The notes: generated by a model not told the origin, from the letters alone. A DNA stretch of 64,000 nt from Antrihabitans auranticaus (GCF_016481275.1 NZ_JAEMNW010000012.1:1-64000), one strand, 5' to 3'; positions 26,424 to 35,300 are shown, counted from the first letter of the stretch. A program made the numbers and translations.

Positions 26424-27379
26424 AGGGTCGCGATCGTGGCGGCGCGATTACGCAGGATCGTGCGCAGCGATGCCGGCGTCAGGGCTTCGGCGCTCGTTGC
26501 CAGTTGCCACAGTGCCCATTCGGCGTGTCTCGAATCTTGGAAGGTCACTTCCATACGAAGCCAGCCGTCGGGGTCGGTTTCTTCCGTTCGGACGGCGAGT
26601 GCAGTGCCCACGAGTTCCTCGCGCCGCAACGGATCGACCCGAACCAGCACCGCGACCTGGTCGCCGCCGGTCCGGAACCTGGTACTTCGTTCCAGCCAGG
26701 CCCGATCGAGATCGACCCGGTTCGGTCGCTGCGCGGGTTCGGGCAGAGCCTCGGCGGCCAAGACCCGTGACAGCCGGTAGGTGCGATCCGCGCCGGATCT
26801 CGTCGCCAGCAAATATCCCTGGTCGCGCACCGTCACCAGGCCGATCGGGTCCACCGTGCGCCACATGGGGGCCTGGCCGCTCGCCGCGTAGTGGATGCGC
26901 AACTTGTTTCCGGCGAACACCGCGCGCCTGACCTCGGCCAAGACCGTAGCGGGTACGTCGTCGGCGATCTGCCGACGCGACAGCAGGTCGATCTCAGGGT
27001 CGATCAGTAGGCGCTCGGCGGCGGTCGCCGCGGTATCCCGATGACCGTCGGGTAGCGCGTCGACCACCTTCAGCATTGCCGACGCAACCGCCGAGCCGAG
27101 CCCGAACAGCTGGGCGCCGCGGCGCGATCCGGCGACCAGCAGGGCAAGCGCTTCGTCGTGGTTCAGTCCGGTGAGCTCGGTCCGAAACCCAGGAAGTAGT
27201 TCGAATCCGCCGCTCCGACCGCGTTCGGCGAAGACCGGGACGCCCGCGGTCGACAGCGCTTCGATGTCACGCAACACGGTTCGGGTGGACACTTCCAGCT
27301 CGTCGGCCAACTCGGTCGCAGTCAGCCGGCCACGCTGGCGCAACAGCAGCACCAGCGACACCAAGCGGTCGGCGCGCAT
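26405..27379 (-). CDS. WYL-domain transcriptional regulator (YafY/DeoR-like)
   Basis: 324 residues. An N-terminal HTH_11 domain (LVSLVLLLRQRGRLTATELA, then DELEVSTRTVLRDIEALSTA) is followed by a WYL ligand-sensing domain (KLRIHYAASGQAPMWRTVDP, GYLLATRSGADRTYRLSRV) and a WCX-like C-terminal segment. These regulators often act as repressors and some respond to nucleic-acid or nucleotide ligands. It is divergent from the RidA-like gene. Confidence 0.88.
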   Translation of the reverse strand: MRADRLVSLVLLLRQRGRLTATELADELEVSTRTVLRDIEALSTAGVPVFAERGRSGGFELLPGFRTELTGLNHDEALALLVAGSRRGAQLFGLGSAVASAMLKVVDALPDGHRDTAATAAERLLIDPEIDLLSRRQIADDVPATVLAEVRRAVFAGNKLRIHYAASGQAPMWRTVDPIGLVTVRDQGYLLATRSGADRTYRLSRVLAAEALPEPAQRPNRVDLDRAWLERSTRFRTGGDQVAVLVRVDPLRREELVGTALAVRTEETDPDGWLRMEVTFQDSRHAEWALWQLATSAEALTPASLRTILRNRAATIATLYADPS

Positions 27380-27471
27380 ACGAAAACTCTAAGCGAAATA
27401 CACGACACAAGATGTCGTGATTCGCTGGGAGGCTTGTCGCTGGGTACATCGACGAATCGAATGGAGCTGAT

Positions 27472-27873
27472 GTGGTAGCGGAACGAACGGCCATCAACCC
27501 GGTGACGTGGTCTCTGGAACTGGGGTTCAATCAGGGCGAGCTCGTCTCCGGGCAGACCCGGACGCTGTACTGCTCCGGGCAGACGGCCATGAGCGGCGAC
27601 GGAAAACCCCAGCATGACGGTGACATGGGGGCTCAACTAGCGCTGAGTATCGACAACGTTGAGGCCGTGCTCGGCAAGGCCGGCATGGCTCTCGCCAACC
27701 TGGTCCGACTCAACGTCTACACAACCGATGTGGATCTGTTGTTCCAGCATTACGGCGTGCTGGCAGCGCGATTGGGCGCTGCCCAGGTGGCACCGACCAC
27801 AACCATGCTCGGGGTCGAGCGGCTGGCAATCCCTGGCCAGCTGGTCGAGCTCGAGGCAACCGCCGTCGGGTAA
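27472..27873 (+). CDS. RidA (YjgF/UK114) family protein
   Basis: 133 residues from GTG 27472, with GGAG 5 nt upstream. RidA fold markers are TLYCSGQTAMSGDG, ALSIDNVEAVLGKAGM, the strand LVRLNVYTTDVD, and the closing TTMLGVERLAIPGQLVELEA. RidA proteins hydrolyse reactive enamine/imine intermediates. The canonical catalytic Arg seen in RidA proper (near the end, R in a xxRxxV motif) falls at VERLAIPG, so an Arg is present, but subgroup activity is uncertain. It is probably co-transcribed with the DUF488 gene 22 bp downstream. Confidence 0.85.
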   Translation: MVAERTAINPVTWSLELGFNQGELVSGQTRTLYCSGQTAMSGDGKPQHDGDMGAQLALSIDNVEAVLGKAGMALANLVRLNVYTTDVDLLFQHYGVLAARLGAAQVAPTTTMLGVERLAIPGQLVELEATAVG

Positions 27874-27895
27874 ATAGCATGGAGGCGGGTGATCT

Positions 27896-28384
27896 GTGGT
27901 GCTCAGAATGATGGCAGTCGGCGTCTACGGGTTCGATGGTGCGTCGTTCCTGCAGCAACTGGTGCACGCGGACGTCCGCCTCCTGCTCGACGTTCGCCAG
28001 CGGCGAGGCGTGCGCGGACCCGAGTACGCCTGGGCAAATTCGAGGCGGCTGCAGGCGGCGCTCGCCCAAGCCCGGATCGCCTACGAGCACCATCCTGAAC
28101 TGGCCCCGACAACCGAACTGCGCCATGTCCAGTACGCCGAGGACGATCGCCAGGGGGTCGGCAAACGGTCCCGTCGTCACCTTGCTGCCGAATACACCCG
28201 CCGCTATACCGCCGAGATACTCGACTGCGCTGACCTCGCCCGGGTCGTGGCCGCGTTGCCGAGCAGCGGGGTTGCGGCGTTGTTGTGCGTCGAACGCGAC
28301 CCCGAGGCGTGCCACCGTTCGTTGATCGCACAGCGGCTGACCGAGGAACACGGCATCACGTTCGAGCACTTGCGGCCGCTGTGA
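27896..28384 (+). CDS. DUF488 family protein
   Basis: 162 residues from GTG 27896, GGAGG lying 10 nt upstream. DUF488 pattern: VHADVRLLLDVRQRRGVRGP near the start, then YEHHPELAPTTELR, and the C-terminal cysteine motif LLCVERDPEACHRSLIAQRL. The last is diagnostic (CxE...ACHR). The fold is thought to be nuclease- or phosphatase-like, with unknown function. It is in a likely operon with the RidA gene. Confidence 0.85.
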   Translation: MVLRMMAVGVYGFDGASFLQQLVHADVRLLLDVRQRRGVRGPEYAWANSRRLQAALAQARIAYEHHPELAPTTELRHVQYAEDDRQGVGKRSRRHLAAEYTRRYTAEILDCADLARVVAALPSSGVAALLCVERDPEACHRSLIAQRLTEEHGITFEHLRPL

Positions 28385-28407
28385 CGGCGTATGGCGTTCC
28401 GTGCGGA

Positions 28408-29157
28408 TCAGTCGAGCAGACGAGACCGTAGACGGGTCAGTAGGTCCGCGTCGACGCCGATCAGTTCGAGATAATTGGGGAAGCCGCCGTAGTCGGTGTC
28501 GACGACGTTCCACGCGGCGCTGATGAAGTCTTCGTGGACACCGAGCACCTTGTCGGAAACTTGCGTCAGGTCGCCGTTGCGCGCAACCACGAGCGCACGG
28601 AGGGGCGCAATCCCCTCGTTGCTGCGCTCGTAGTCGGCGAGGATGTCGTCGACCCTGATTCCGGCCGCACGCAACAGCGCTGCCATGATCCAACCCGCTC
28701 GGTCCTTGCCTGCAGCGCAGTGGACAAGCACGCCGCCATCCGAATCGGCGACCAGTCGGATCGTGTGCGCCAGCGCCGTCTGCGCGCCTTCGAGGACAGG
28801 AAATCGGCTGTATGCGTGCTCGAGTGCCGCTTCCGCGACAGCTGGCGTGAGTTTCCTGGGTTGCTCGTGCGGCGCCGAGCGGTCGTTGCTGTGGTCGTGG
28901 ATGGGGGTCGAGTGAAGCGTGACGCCGTCGGGTAGCGCGTCGGCACCGTTGTACGCAATCTCGTGGCTACCGCGCAGGTCGACGACGTCGGTGATGCCCA
29001 ATTCGAGCAGGGTGAGTCGCCCATCGTCGTCGAGGTTGCACAGTTCCGACGATCGAAACATGACGCCGGGCTTGATCTTTCGTTCGTCTTCGGTCGAGAG
29101 TCCACCGAGGTCGCGGAAGTTCCAGGCACCGGAAAGGCGGAACTGATCGACCATCAC
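28408..29157 (-). CDS. Tyrosine-protein phosphatase (PtpB-like, Y_phosphatase3)
   Basis: 249 residues. The phosphatase P-loop is VHCAAGKDRAGW (Cys nucleophile, Arg at the end), with the AGKDR form typical of the atypical family that includes M. tuberculosis PtpB. The N-terminal WNFRDLGGL motif and the FRSSELCNLDDDGRLTLLEL segment also match. Such enzymes dephosphorylate phosphotyrosine and, in some cases, phosphoinositides. There is no signal peptide. The divergent neighbour is an APH-type kinase gene, but no functional link is evident. Confidence 0.88.
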   Translation of the reverse strand: MMVDQFRLSGAWNFRDLGGLSTEDERKIKPGVMFRSSELCNLDDDGRLTLLELGITDVVDLRGSHEIAYNGADALPDGVTLHSTPIHDHSNDRSAPHEQPRKLTPAVAEAALEHAYSRFPVLEGAQTALAHTIRLVADSDGGVLVHCAAGKDRAGWIMAALLRAAGIRVDDILADYERSNEGIAPLRALVVARNGDLTQVSDKVLGVHEDFISAAWNVVDTDYGGFPNYLELIGVDADLLTRLRSRLLD

Positions 29158-29302
29158 GATGTCGACGGTAGCCGAGCCTGCCGGCGGTGAGTTGCGACGT
29201 TGCCACTTCTAGTAACTATGGTGCCGCCTCGAACCTCCCTGTGAGTCCTCTCGCTGCATAACGTCACTTACACGGTTGCACGACTCGTAGTGAGGACACG
29301 CG

Positions 29303-30133
29303 ATGGCCACCACCCAGCGTCGATCGAACACCCGGCAATGCCAACGATTGGTAGGCGGCTGGGGCGGCAAGGTCTACCGGCACGGCGGAACGGTCCGCCG
29401 CGAGACCGGACCCTGGACGCCCGCGGTTCATGCCTTGTTGCAGCACCTCGAGTCGGTCGGCTTCGCGGGCGCACCTCGGGTGCTGGGTGTCGATCGGGAC
29501 GGGTTCGAGGTGCTGACCTTCATCGACGGTCAGACGTGCGGAGGTAACGCGGGCTGGCCCGGCTGGGGCCGTGCCGACGAGAACCTGGTCCGCATCGCCA
29601 ACCTGTTGCGTCGCTATCACGATGCGGCCGAGACCTTTCGGCCCGCACCCGGAGCACTGTGGCGAGGTGGCCGTCGTGAGCTGCAGGCGGGGGAGATCAT
29701 CGGGCACAACGATGTCAGCCTCGCCAACCTCGTCGCCGACTCGCACGGTCGCGTGCACTCGCTGATCGACTGGGATCAGGCCGGTCCGACGACTCGTCGC
29801 GCGGACCTTGCCTACGCCGCATGGCAGGTCGTCGGCCTGCACGCGCCCGGCCATGCCCGACATCGCGGATGGACGAGACGGCCCGACGTGGCGCGCCGCC
29901 TCGCGACATTCCTCGACGCATACGGACTCGCTGACCGCGACGGGTTCGTCGACGATGTGTGCAACCGAATCGCTCGATCAGTCGGCGAATTGATCAGCGA
30001 AGCCACGCGAACGGGTGCCTCCGTCGCCGATTTCGTCGCGCTCCTCGAGGGGGACATCGAGTTCGTTCGGGCGAATCGCGCGGCGCTCGAGCATGCGATC
30101 ACTGCGGACGTCCGGGCGCGGCTCGCAGCCTGA
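29303..30133 (+). CDS. APH-family phosphotransferase
   Basis: 276 residues with a protein-kinase-like APH core: catalytic loop IIGHNDVSLANLVADSHGR (Asp and Asn in HND...N) and the metal-binding IDWDQAGPTTRRADLAY, equivalent to the DxD/DFG segment. Start ATG 29303 has GAGGA 7 nt upstream. The family phosphorylates small molecules such as aminoglycosides, homoserine or choline, and many chromosomal members have unknown substrates; no resistance should be assumed. The gene stands alone between the PtpB-like and ACT-domain genes. Confidence 0.82.
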   Translation: MATTQRRSNTRQCQRLVGGWGGKVYRHGGTVRRETGPWTPAVHALLQHLESVGFAGAPRVLGVDRDGFEVLTFIDGQTCGGNAGWPGWGRADENLVRIANLLRRYHDAAETFRPAPGALWRGGRRELQAGEIIGHNDVSLANLVADSHGRVHSLIDWDQAGPTTRRADLAYAAWQVVGLHAPGHARHRGWTRRPDVARRLATFLDAYGLADRDGFVDDVCNRIARSVGELISEATRTGASVADFVALLEGDIEFVRANRAALEHAITADVRARLAA

Positions 30134-30167
30134 TGGATGTCCGGCCGGAGACGGCTAGGATTCCGAC

Positions 30168-30686
30168 GTGCCCCATCTCGTTCTCACGGCCATCGGTGAC
30201 GATCGCGCCGGACTGGTTTCCGCGCTCGCCGACGTCGTCGCCTCCCATGACGGCAACTGGGAAGAAAGCCAGCTGGCCGAACTGGCCGGAAAGTTCGCCG
30301 GCATCGTCGTAGTGCGAATCCCGGCGGACCGCATCGACGAATTCATCTCGGCCACACGCACTCTCGACGGATTTCTCGACGTCTCCGTCTACGTCGGCAA
30401 CGCTCCCGATGCCGCCGATCCCGACGCGACGCGACTGACGGTTGCTGTCCTCGGGAACGACCATCCGGGCATCGTCCACGAACTGTCTGCCGCGCTCTCC
30501 GCACACGGGCTGAGTATCGAGCGGATGACCACCAACACACGGGAAGCGCCGATGGCGGGTGGCCTGCTGTTCGAAGCAACCATCGAGGTTCGAGTCCCGC
30601 CGCCGACCGACTTCGCGGCCGTTCGGGCCGAACTCGAACGCATCGCCGCCGATTTGTACGTCGACCTCGGGATCGATCAGACCTGA
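30168..30686 (+). CDS. GcvR-like double ACT-domain protein
   Basis: 172 residues from GTG 30168 with CTAGGA 7 nt upstream. Two ACT domains are visible: LVLTAIGDDRAGLVSALADV at the N-terminus and LTVAVLGNDHPGIVHELSAA at about residues 90-110, each with the DxxG(I/L)V turn that binds amino acids. This is the architecture of the glycine-cleavage repressor GcvR and related amino-acid sensors. Whether it regulates glycine metabolism here is unknown. Its last 10 bp overlap the convergent AraC gene. Confidence 0.8.
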   Translation: MPHLVLTAIGDDRAGLVSALADVVASHDGNWEESQLAELAGKFAGIVVVRIPADRIDEFISATRTLDGFLDVSVYVGNAPDAADPDATRLTVAVLGNDHPGIVHELSAALSAHGLSIERMTTNTREAPMAGGLLFEATIEVRVPPPTDFAAVRAELERIAADLYVDLGIDQT

Positions 30687-31693
30687 GCGGTGCGACCGAG
30701 CTTTGCGGTCCGGTATGCGCGCGGTCCCATACCGTGCCAACGCCGGAATGCTTGCGAAAAGCTGGAGATCTCGACATAGCCGAGTCGCTCGGCAGTCTCG
30801 CCGACCGTCAGCCGTCCGGAGATCAGCATTTCCTCCGCCAGTCGCTGCCGTACCTCTTCGAGGAGTCCCCGGAACGACGTCCCTTCCGCAGCCAGACGAT
30901 TGCGCAGGGTCCGTGCGCTGATTGCAAGCATGCGTGCAACCTGATCGGAGCTGGGTGGACTGCCGGGGCGGGCCAGCAGGAGGTCGCGCACCTGGCCGGA
31001 CGTGCCGGTGCGAGCCTGACGCTGCTCCAGTAGGTCCCGGCATTGTGCCTGGGTCAACGCGGCGGTGTACTCGTTTGCCTGTGGCAGAGGTCGGTCGATG
31101 AGGTCCTTGGGCAGCAGGACGACGTTCTCGTCGGCGCCGAATTCGGGACGCACCCCGAAAGCCTGTGTGTAGGGCGCGGTGTCGTCCGGTGCCGGGAACG
31201 TGAACCGCGCTTGCATGGTGGGGACCCAGTTTGTGAAGAGCTCTTTCTCCAGCACCCGGATCGCAGCGGCATCGCGCTCGACCGCGAACCGCCGTAGTCG
31301 GTCGGGGGTGTCGGAAGCATCCAGCACGAGCAGAAATTCGTCGTCTGTTTCGCGAGTGCGAATGCGTGAGAACGCGAAGGTCAGGTCCAGATATCGCAAT
31401 CCGACTTCGACGGCGCTGCGCAGGGCCGGGCTACTGATCAGGGCGAACCCGAAAATCCCGTACGTCGTCAAGTGATAGCGGTTGCCGACCTGGAGGCCGA
31501 GATCGTCGGGGTAATCGAGCTCTTCGAGCAGATTGGCGATGACCGTTTGTTCCTGACGCGCCGTCACCTCGGCGTCGGGCTGTCGCAGTAGATCGACGGT
31601 CAGCCCGGCACCGCCAAAGCACAACTGCGCCGGAACTCCGCGCTCGTCGGCCACACCGAGGACGACCAGGATGCTCGTCGGCGTGCGCGGCAT
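30677..31693 (-). CDS. AraC family transcriptional regulator (OruR-like N-terminal domain)
   Basis: 338 residues from ATG 31693. The N-terminal 220 residues are the arabinose-binding-like domain of the OruR/ArgR-type group (RYHLTTYGIFGFALISSPAL is typical). The C-terminal domain is the double HTH: MLAISARTLRNRLAAEGTSF and TVGETAERLGYVEISSFSQA, then the RRWHGMGPRAYR signature. An in-frame ATG at 31750 would leave 6 bp to the divergent LLM start, so the internal start is preferred. It probably regulates the divergent flavin-dependent oxidoreductase. Confidence 0.87.
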   Translation of the reverse strand: MPRTPTSILVVLGVADERGVPAQLCFGGAGLTVDLLRQPDAEVTARQEQTVIANLLEELDYPDDLGLQVGNRYHLTTYGIFGFALISSPALRSAVEVGLRYLDLTFAFSRIRTRETDDEFLLVLDASDTPDRLRRFAVERDAAAIRVLEKELFTNWVPTMQARFTFPAPDDTAPYTQAFGVRPEFGADENVVLLPKDLIDRPLPQANEYTAALTQAQCRDLLEQRQARTGTSGQVRDLLLARPGSPPSSDQVARMLAISARTLRNRLAAEGTSFRGLLEEVRQRLAEEMLISGRLTVGETAERLGYVEISSFSQAFRRWHGMGPRAYRTAKLGRTAQV

Positions 31694-31756
31694 GTCCCAG
31701 TCCACGTCGTCGAGGGTAGCGGGAATTTCGATCGATGATTGAAGGTTCAACTACGC

Positions 31757-32794
31757 ATGGAGAAATTCGGGTTTCTATCGTTCGGAAACTACGGCGCCGG
31801 TCGGGGATCGATGGTCGCCGACGCTCACGCTTCGTTGCACCAAGCCATCGACCTGTCGGTCCGCGCAGACGAACTCGGCGTCAACGGCGCGTACTTCCGG
31901 GTCCACCATTTCGCCCGGCAACAGTCGGCGCCGATGACACTGCTGGCTGCGATCGCGGCACGAACCAAGCACATCGAGGTCGGTACCGGTGTGATCGACT
32001 TGCGCTACGAAAATCCGCTCTACCTGGCCGAGGAGGCCGCCTCGCTGGACCTGATCGCCGATCAGCGCATCGCCCTCGGGATGAGCCGAGGATCGCCCGA
32101 AACCGTGACGCGCGGCTACGAGGCGTTCGGCTACACCACCAGCAAAGACCCGAGAGGCGCAGATATCGCGCGGGAGAAGTTCGACTTGTTCCTCGCGGCA
32201 ATCGACGGAGAGGGCATCGCCGCCGGCGATCCGCGCGTGACAGGCAGCAACCGTCCGCAACCGATCCGACCGCTGTCGCCAGGGCTCAAGAGCCGCATCT
32301 GGTGGGGTTCGGCGACCAGGGACAGCGCCGAGTGGGCCGGCCGTCAGGGCGTGAACCTCATGTCCTCAACGCTGCTCACCGAGGACGCGGGCATACCGTT
32401 CGCGGACCTGCAAGCCGAACAGATCGCGCGATTCCGGGCCGCCTGGGACGAAGCCGGGCATCCGGGCACGCCGCGAGTATCGGTGAGCCGCAGCGTCTTT
32501 CCGCTGATCAACGACCTCGATCGGGCGTATTTCGGCGCGACCGATGCCGATCAGGTAGGAGTCATCGATGGCTACCGATCGACCTTCGGCAAGACGTACG
32601 CCGCCGAACCGGACGTCCTGATCGAGCAGCTGCGCGCCGATGCAGCCGTCATGTCGGCCGATACCCTGATGCTGACCATCCCGGTGGCACTCGGTGTCGA
32701 CTTCAACATGCACGTGCTGGAGTCGTTCGCCACCCATGTCGCTCCGGCGCTCGGCTGGAACCCGGCAAATCAGCGAGTGGGAAGCCGAGTCTGA
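31757..32794 (+). CDS. LLM-class flavin-dependent oxidoreductase
   Basis: 345 residues from ATG 31757. It is a luciferase-like monooxygenase (F420 or FMNH2 dependent TIM barrel): GYGAGRG-like start, HQAIDLSVRADELGVNGAYF, HIEVGTGVIDLRYENPLYL, LDLIADQRIALGMSRGSPE, and the later KSRIWWGSATRDSAEWAG. In Mycobacteriales many relatives use cofactor F420. The substrate is unknown. It is paired with the divergent AraC gene and converges with the FAD monooxygenase, 23 bp between stops. Confidence 0.88.
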   Translation: MEKFGFLSFGNYGAGRGSMVADAHASLHQAIDLSVRADELGVNGAYFRVHHFARQQSAPMTLLAAIAARTKHIEVGTGVIDLRYENPLYLAEEAASLDLIADQRIALGMSRGSPETVTRGYEAFGYTTSKDPRGADIAREKFDLFLAAIDGEGIAAGDPRVTGSNRPQPIRPLSPGLKSRIWWGSATRDSAEWAGRQGVNLMSSTLLTEDAGIPFADLQAEQIARFRAAWDEAGHPGTPRVSVSRSVFPLINDLDRAYFGATDADQVGVIDGYRSTFGKTYAAEPDVLIEQLRADAAVMSADTLMLTIPVALGVDFNMHVLESFATHVAPALGWNPANQRVGSRV

Positions 32795-32817
32795 AACGGT
32801 TGCGCGGTGCGCTCCCG

Positions 32818-34017
32818 TCACCGCGCGATCGGCGCCCGGGAGTCGGGCACACCTGCGTAGTCGGGCAGCTCGACGCCGTTGATCGCGCGCCCGATAAGGT
32901 CGGTGAACCACTCGCTCTCGAAGTCGACGCTCGGTTCGGCGTCCGGTCCGGTGGCTTCACGGCTGTGCACATGCAACCGGCCGATCTCCTGGTTGGCCTC
33001 GACGAACGAGCGCATGTGCCGCTCGTACGCAGCGAACCCGGCTTCCGGGTCCCAGTCGGCGGCGGCCAACTCGCCGGCAAGTAGGTACGCGCCGACCAAG
33101 GCGAGCCCGGTGCCGGCACCCGACATCGGTGATGCGCTGAACGCCGCGTCACCGAGCAGGCCGACGCGACCGCTCGACCAGCGGTCCATCACCACCTGGG
33201 CGACCTGGTCGAGGTAGAAGTCCGGGGTGTCGTCGAGATGCGCGAGGATGCGCGGAGTCAACCAGCCGAAGTCGGCCATCTGCTCGCGCAAAAGGCTCTT
33301 CTGAGCCTCGATATCGCGATAGTCGACGGCGAAGTCGGCCGCGGGAAAAGACAACATGGCCATCGCACGGGTCGGGTCCCCGATGGGCCGCAGACCGGCG
33401 GAGCGACCAGACTCCTGGTAGTCGATCACCCAACGGTCCACGTCGAACTCGTTGGGCACTGTGTAGAAGGCCAGCACGAGCCCGAGGTGGCGGACGTACC
33501 GCTCGCGCGGCCCGAAGACCTGCTCGCGCAGCGACGAGTGCAACCCGTCCGCCCCGATGACAATGTCGAAGCGCTGCCGGTCGCCGCTCGCGAAGAGGAC
33601 GTCGACCCCGTCGGCGTCCTGGGTGAGCTCGGCGATCCGGTTGCCGAAGATGTACGCGACGTCGTCGTGGGTGTCGTCGTAGAGCACCTGGGACAGAGTG
33701 CCGCGCAGGATTTCGATCTCCGAGATGTAACCGTCGCCGCCGTCGTCGTCCGCGCGGTAGGTCTCGAGCACTTTCCCGTCGACGTCCACGGTGTACGCGC
33801 CGGCGGTATCGGTGCGGGCCGCGCGAACCTCCGCGTCCAGCCCCATCCGCCGGATCACCTCTTTCGCGATCCCACGCGCATCGACCGCCTGCCCACCGGG
33901 CCGCAAACCGGGCGCCCGCTCGACCACGGTGACCTCGGCCCCGCGCCGAAAGAGCCAGTGGGCCAACGCCGGTCCCGCGATGCTCGCCCCCGCAACCAAC
34001 ACTTTGATACCGCTCAT
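32818..34017 (-). CDS. FAD-dependent monooxygenase (paralogue)
   Basis: 399 residues of the same class A flavin monooxygenase family as the 12.8-14.0 kb gene: VLVAGASIAGPALAHWLFRR with the FAD motif at the N-terminus, LRPGGQAVDARGIAKEVIRR, IVIGADGLHSSLREQVFGPR, and GLLGDAAFSASPMSGAGTGL in the second FAD segment. The two copies share the PALAHWL and RPGGQ signatures but differ elsewhere, so they are paralogues with probably different substrates. The gene marks the left end of the ordinary catabolic region; the accessory island begins upstream of it. Confidence 0.88.
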   Translation of the reverse strand: MSGIKVLVAGASIAGPALAHWLFRRGAEVTVVERAPGLRPGGQAVDARGIAKEVIRRMGLDAEVRAARTDTAGAYTVDVDGKVLETYRADDDGGDGYISEIEILRGTLSQVLYDDTHDDVAYIFGNRIAELTQDADGVDVLFASGDRQRFDIVIGADGLHSSLREQVFGPRERYVRHLGLVLAFYTVPNEFDVDRWVIDYQESGRSAGLRPIGDPTRAMAMLSFPAADFAVDYRDIEAQKSLLREQMADFGWLTPRILAHLDDTPDFYLDQVAQVVMDRWSSGRVGLLGDAAFSASPMSGAGTGLALVGAYLLAGELAAADWDPEAGFAAYERHMRSFVEANQEIGRLHVHSREATGPDAEPSVDFESEWFTDLIGRAINGVELPDYAGVPDSRAPIAR

Positions 34018-34355
34018 GTTCGCCCCCGCTCACCCGTCCAGGCCACTTTTCGGATCGTACAGCGGCTTGGTTCGCACGGCTAACGAGCCCGGCGAGGATG
34101 ATACGTGGATCCGTGACGGTCGAGGGACTCGTCTGGTGCTCGTCCTGTTGAAAGGTGTTCACCAATGGTCCGGCGTGCGAATCCTGTGCGGCCTTCGTAG
34201 ATTAGGCACGTGTTAACGACTCGCTGGGCACGCATGTGGCAGGCGGTCATTTACGTCGTGACGGTGCTTCTTGCTCGCGTTTGGATGGCGACGACCTGCA
34301 ACGCGTGCCGACACACCGCCGCTCAGTTTCACGCGGCTGTGAGGCGGTCGCCCGG
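34018..34355. other. Intergenic stretch at left edge of the accessory island
   Basis: About 340 bp without a supportable gene. Short frames on both strands lack ribosome sites and known motifs. I looked for a copy of the tRNA-Gly 3' end (an att repeat) here and saw none by eye. Confidence 0.4.
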
Positions 34356-34514
34356 TCAGGTGCTGATCCGCCCGAGGATCGAGCACTTGGCGCAGTACTC
34401 ACTGCGCCCGGCAATCGGTAGGAAAAGTTGGCCGCATTTATTGCACTGCGGGCGGTCAATCCGTCCCCAACCAAACCGCGCGGTCTTGTCGTGCGACGCG
34501 TACGGCCTGATCAT
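34356..34514 (-). CDS. Small zinc-ribbon protein (hypothetical)
   Basis: 52 residues from ATG 34514 (or 56 from ATG 34526, with a weak AGGCG site). It contains two cysteine pairs spaced like a zinc ribbon: CNKCGQLF at residues 24-31 and YCAKCSILGR at 40-49, preceded by a basic/aromatic stretch (ARFGWGRIDR). The CxxC...CxxC pattern and a frame ending cleanly at TGA argue for coding despite the size. It is in the accessory island beside an antitoxin remnant. The function is unknown; small zinc ribbons often bind nucleic acids or transcription complexes. Confidence 0.4.
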   Translation of the reverse strand: MIRPYASHDKTARFGWGRIDRPQCNKCGQLFLPIAGRSEYCAKCSILGRIST

Positions 34515-34796
34515 TTTCGCCTGCATGAAGACTCAGGCATGGGCGTGTTTCGCCGCCGGCTTCCCACGCCGTGCGGCTCGGAGAACCGTTAGGTCGATAC
34601 GGCTGGGCCGCGAGTCCTTTAAACTCGACTAGGCGGTTCATGTCGTCGTTCGAGATCAGGACACATCGGTCAGTACGACCGAGCTGTGCGGGAACGATGA
34701 GGCCGAGTGGTGCTTGTTCGGCGACATCGTCGATCGTCACCCCGCTCCGCACTTCGCTGAGGTCGTCGTGCCGTCCGCCGCAGAATGTCTCGCGAG

Positions 34797-34883
34797 TTAG
34801 CGGAGTCGAACCGGGTCGATCCCGGCAGCGGCAGCGTCCACGACCGTGAGGTAACCGTGGTTCTCGACGGCTACCTCCAGCAC
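34797..34883 (-). pseudogene. Remnant of an AbiEi-type antitoxin N-terminal domain
   Basis: From GTG 34883 the frame reads VLEVAVENHGYLTVVDAAAA, then GIDPVRLR, then an in-frame TAA, after which LARHSAADG continues in the same frame to a second stop. This matches the N-terminal winged-helix of AbiEi-like antitoxins (type IV toxin-antitoxin, AbiE), where the sequence typically continues LRKLARRG... So it looks like a truncated gene with a nonsense mutation. A further frame at 34456-34752 (98 codons, unrecognised) may be another decayed fragment. A 12-bp inverted repeat sits just upstream, as expected for AbiEi autorepression. Assignment rests on pattern recall; no downstream AbiEii toxin is present. 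Confidence 0.5.
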
Positions 34884-34901
34884 ACGATCAAACACTGTCA
34901 G

Positions 34902-34935
34902 GTGCAATACCGTACTTAACGGCACGGTATTGCAC
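34902..34935. repeat. 12-bp perfect inverted repeat, likely antitoxin operator
   Basis: GTGCAATACCGT (34902-34913), 10-bp spacer, ACGGTATTGCAC (34924-34935). It lies 18 bp upstream of the AbiEi-like remnant. AbiEi antitoxins are known to bind inverted repeats in their own promoters, so this is probably a surviving operator. It could also be a hairpin in a transcript. Confidence 0.55.
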
Positions 34936-35300
34936 ACAATGGGTACGTTTCAAACGATGTGGATCGGGATTCAGCAGCACTCGGTGATATGCCTCCTCGG
35001 TCGTTGTACGGACGGTAGGCCGTACGCCGAACTGGCGGTGCTGTCCGGCTTGTCGGCAACGCCGGGACCGCTCGACTTCGTAGCTACCCGCAGCACACAC
35101 GGCAGCAGGCAGTCCAGACGGCCGGGCACTGTCCCGTGGGGAGAGCAACTAGCGCTCCGAGGCCGCAGCTGTGCCCGCATCCGAAAAGCGTGGAGAGTTC
35201 CGCCGGATGCTCATCCGTATTGATGATACGAATGTTCAACACGTGAACTGGCGGGCTGGTGCCGTCCGGTCGTCGGGTCGATCCCCGGAAGGAATATTGC
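34936..35300. other. Leader region upstream of the anti-phage deaminase gene
   Basis: 365 bp with no convincing protein gene; frames on either strand lack family signals. It ends in the ribosome site GGAAGGAAT before ATG 35301. AvcD-type deaminases are known to be held inactive by a small RNA (AvcI) encoded directly upstream, so this stretch is the place where such an RNA would be expected. I cannot recognise AvcI by sequence; the RNA is inferred. Confidence 0.3.

Noticed and set aside
34210-34632. 140-codon plus-strand frame in the island's left part
   Set aside because: Cys/Arg-rich mixture without start signal, opposite the more convincing zinc-ribbon frame.
34456-34752. 98-codon minus-strand frame (MRSGVTIDDVAEQAP...)
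   Set aside because: Looks partly protein-like but matches nothing I recognise, lacks a ribosome site and overlaps the zinc-ribbon ORF; kept only as a possible decayed fragment.
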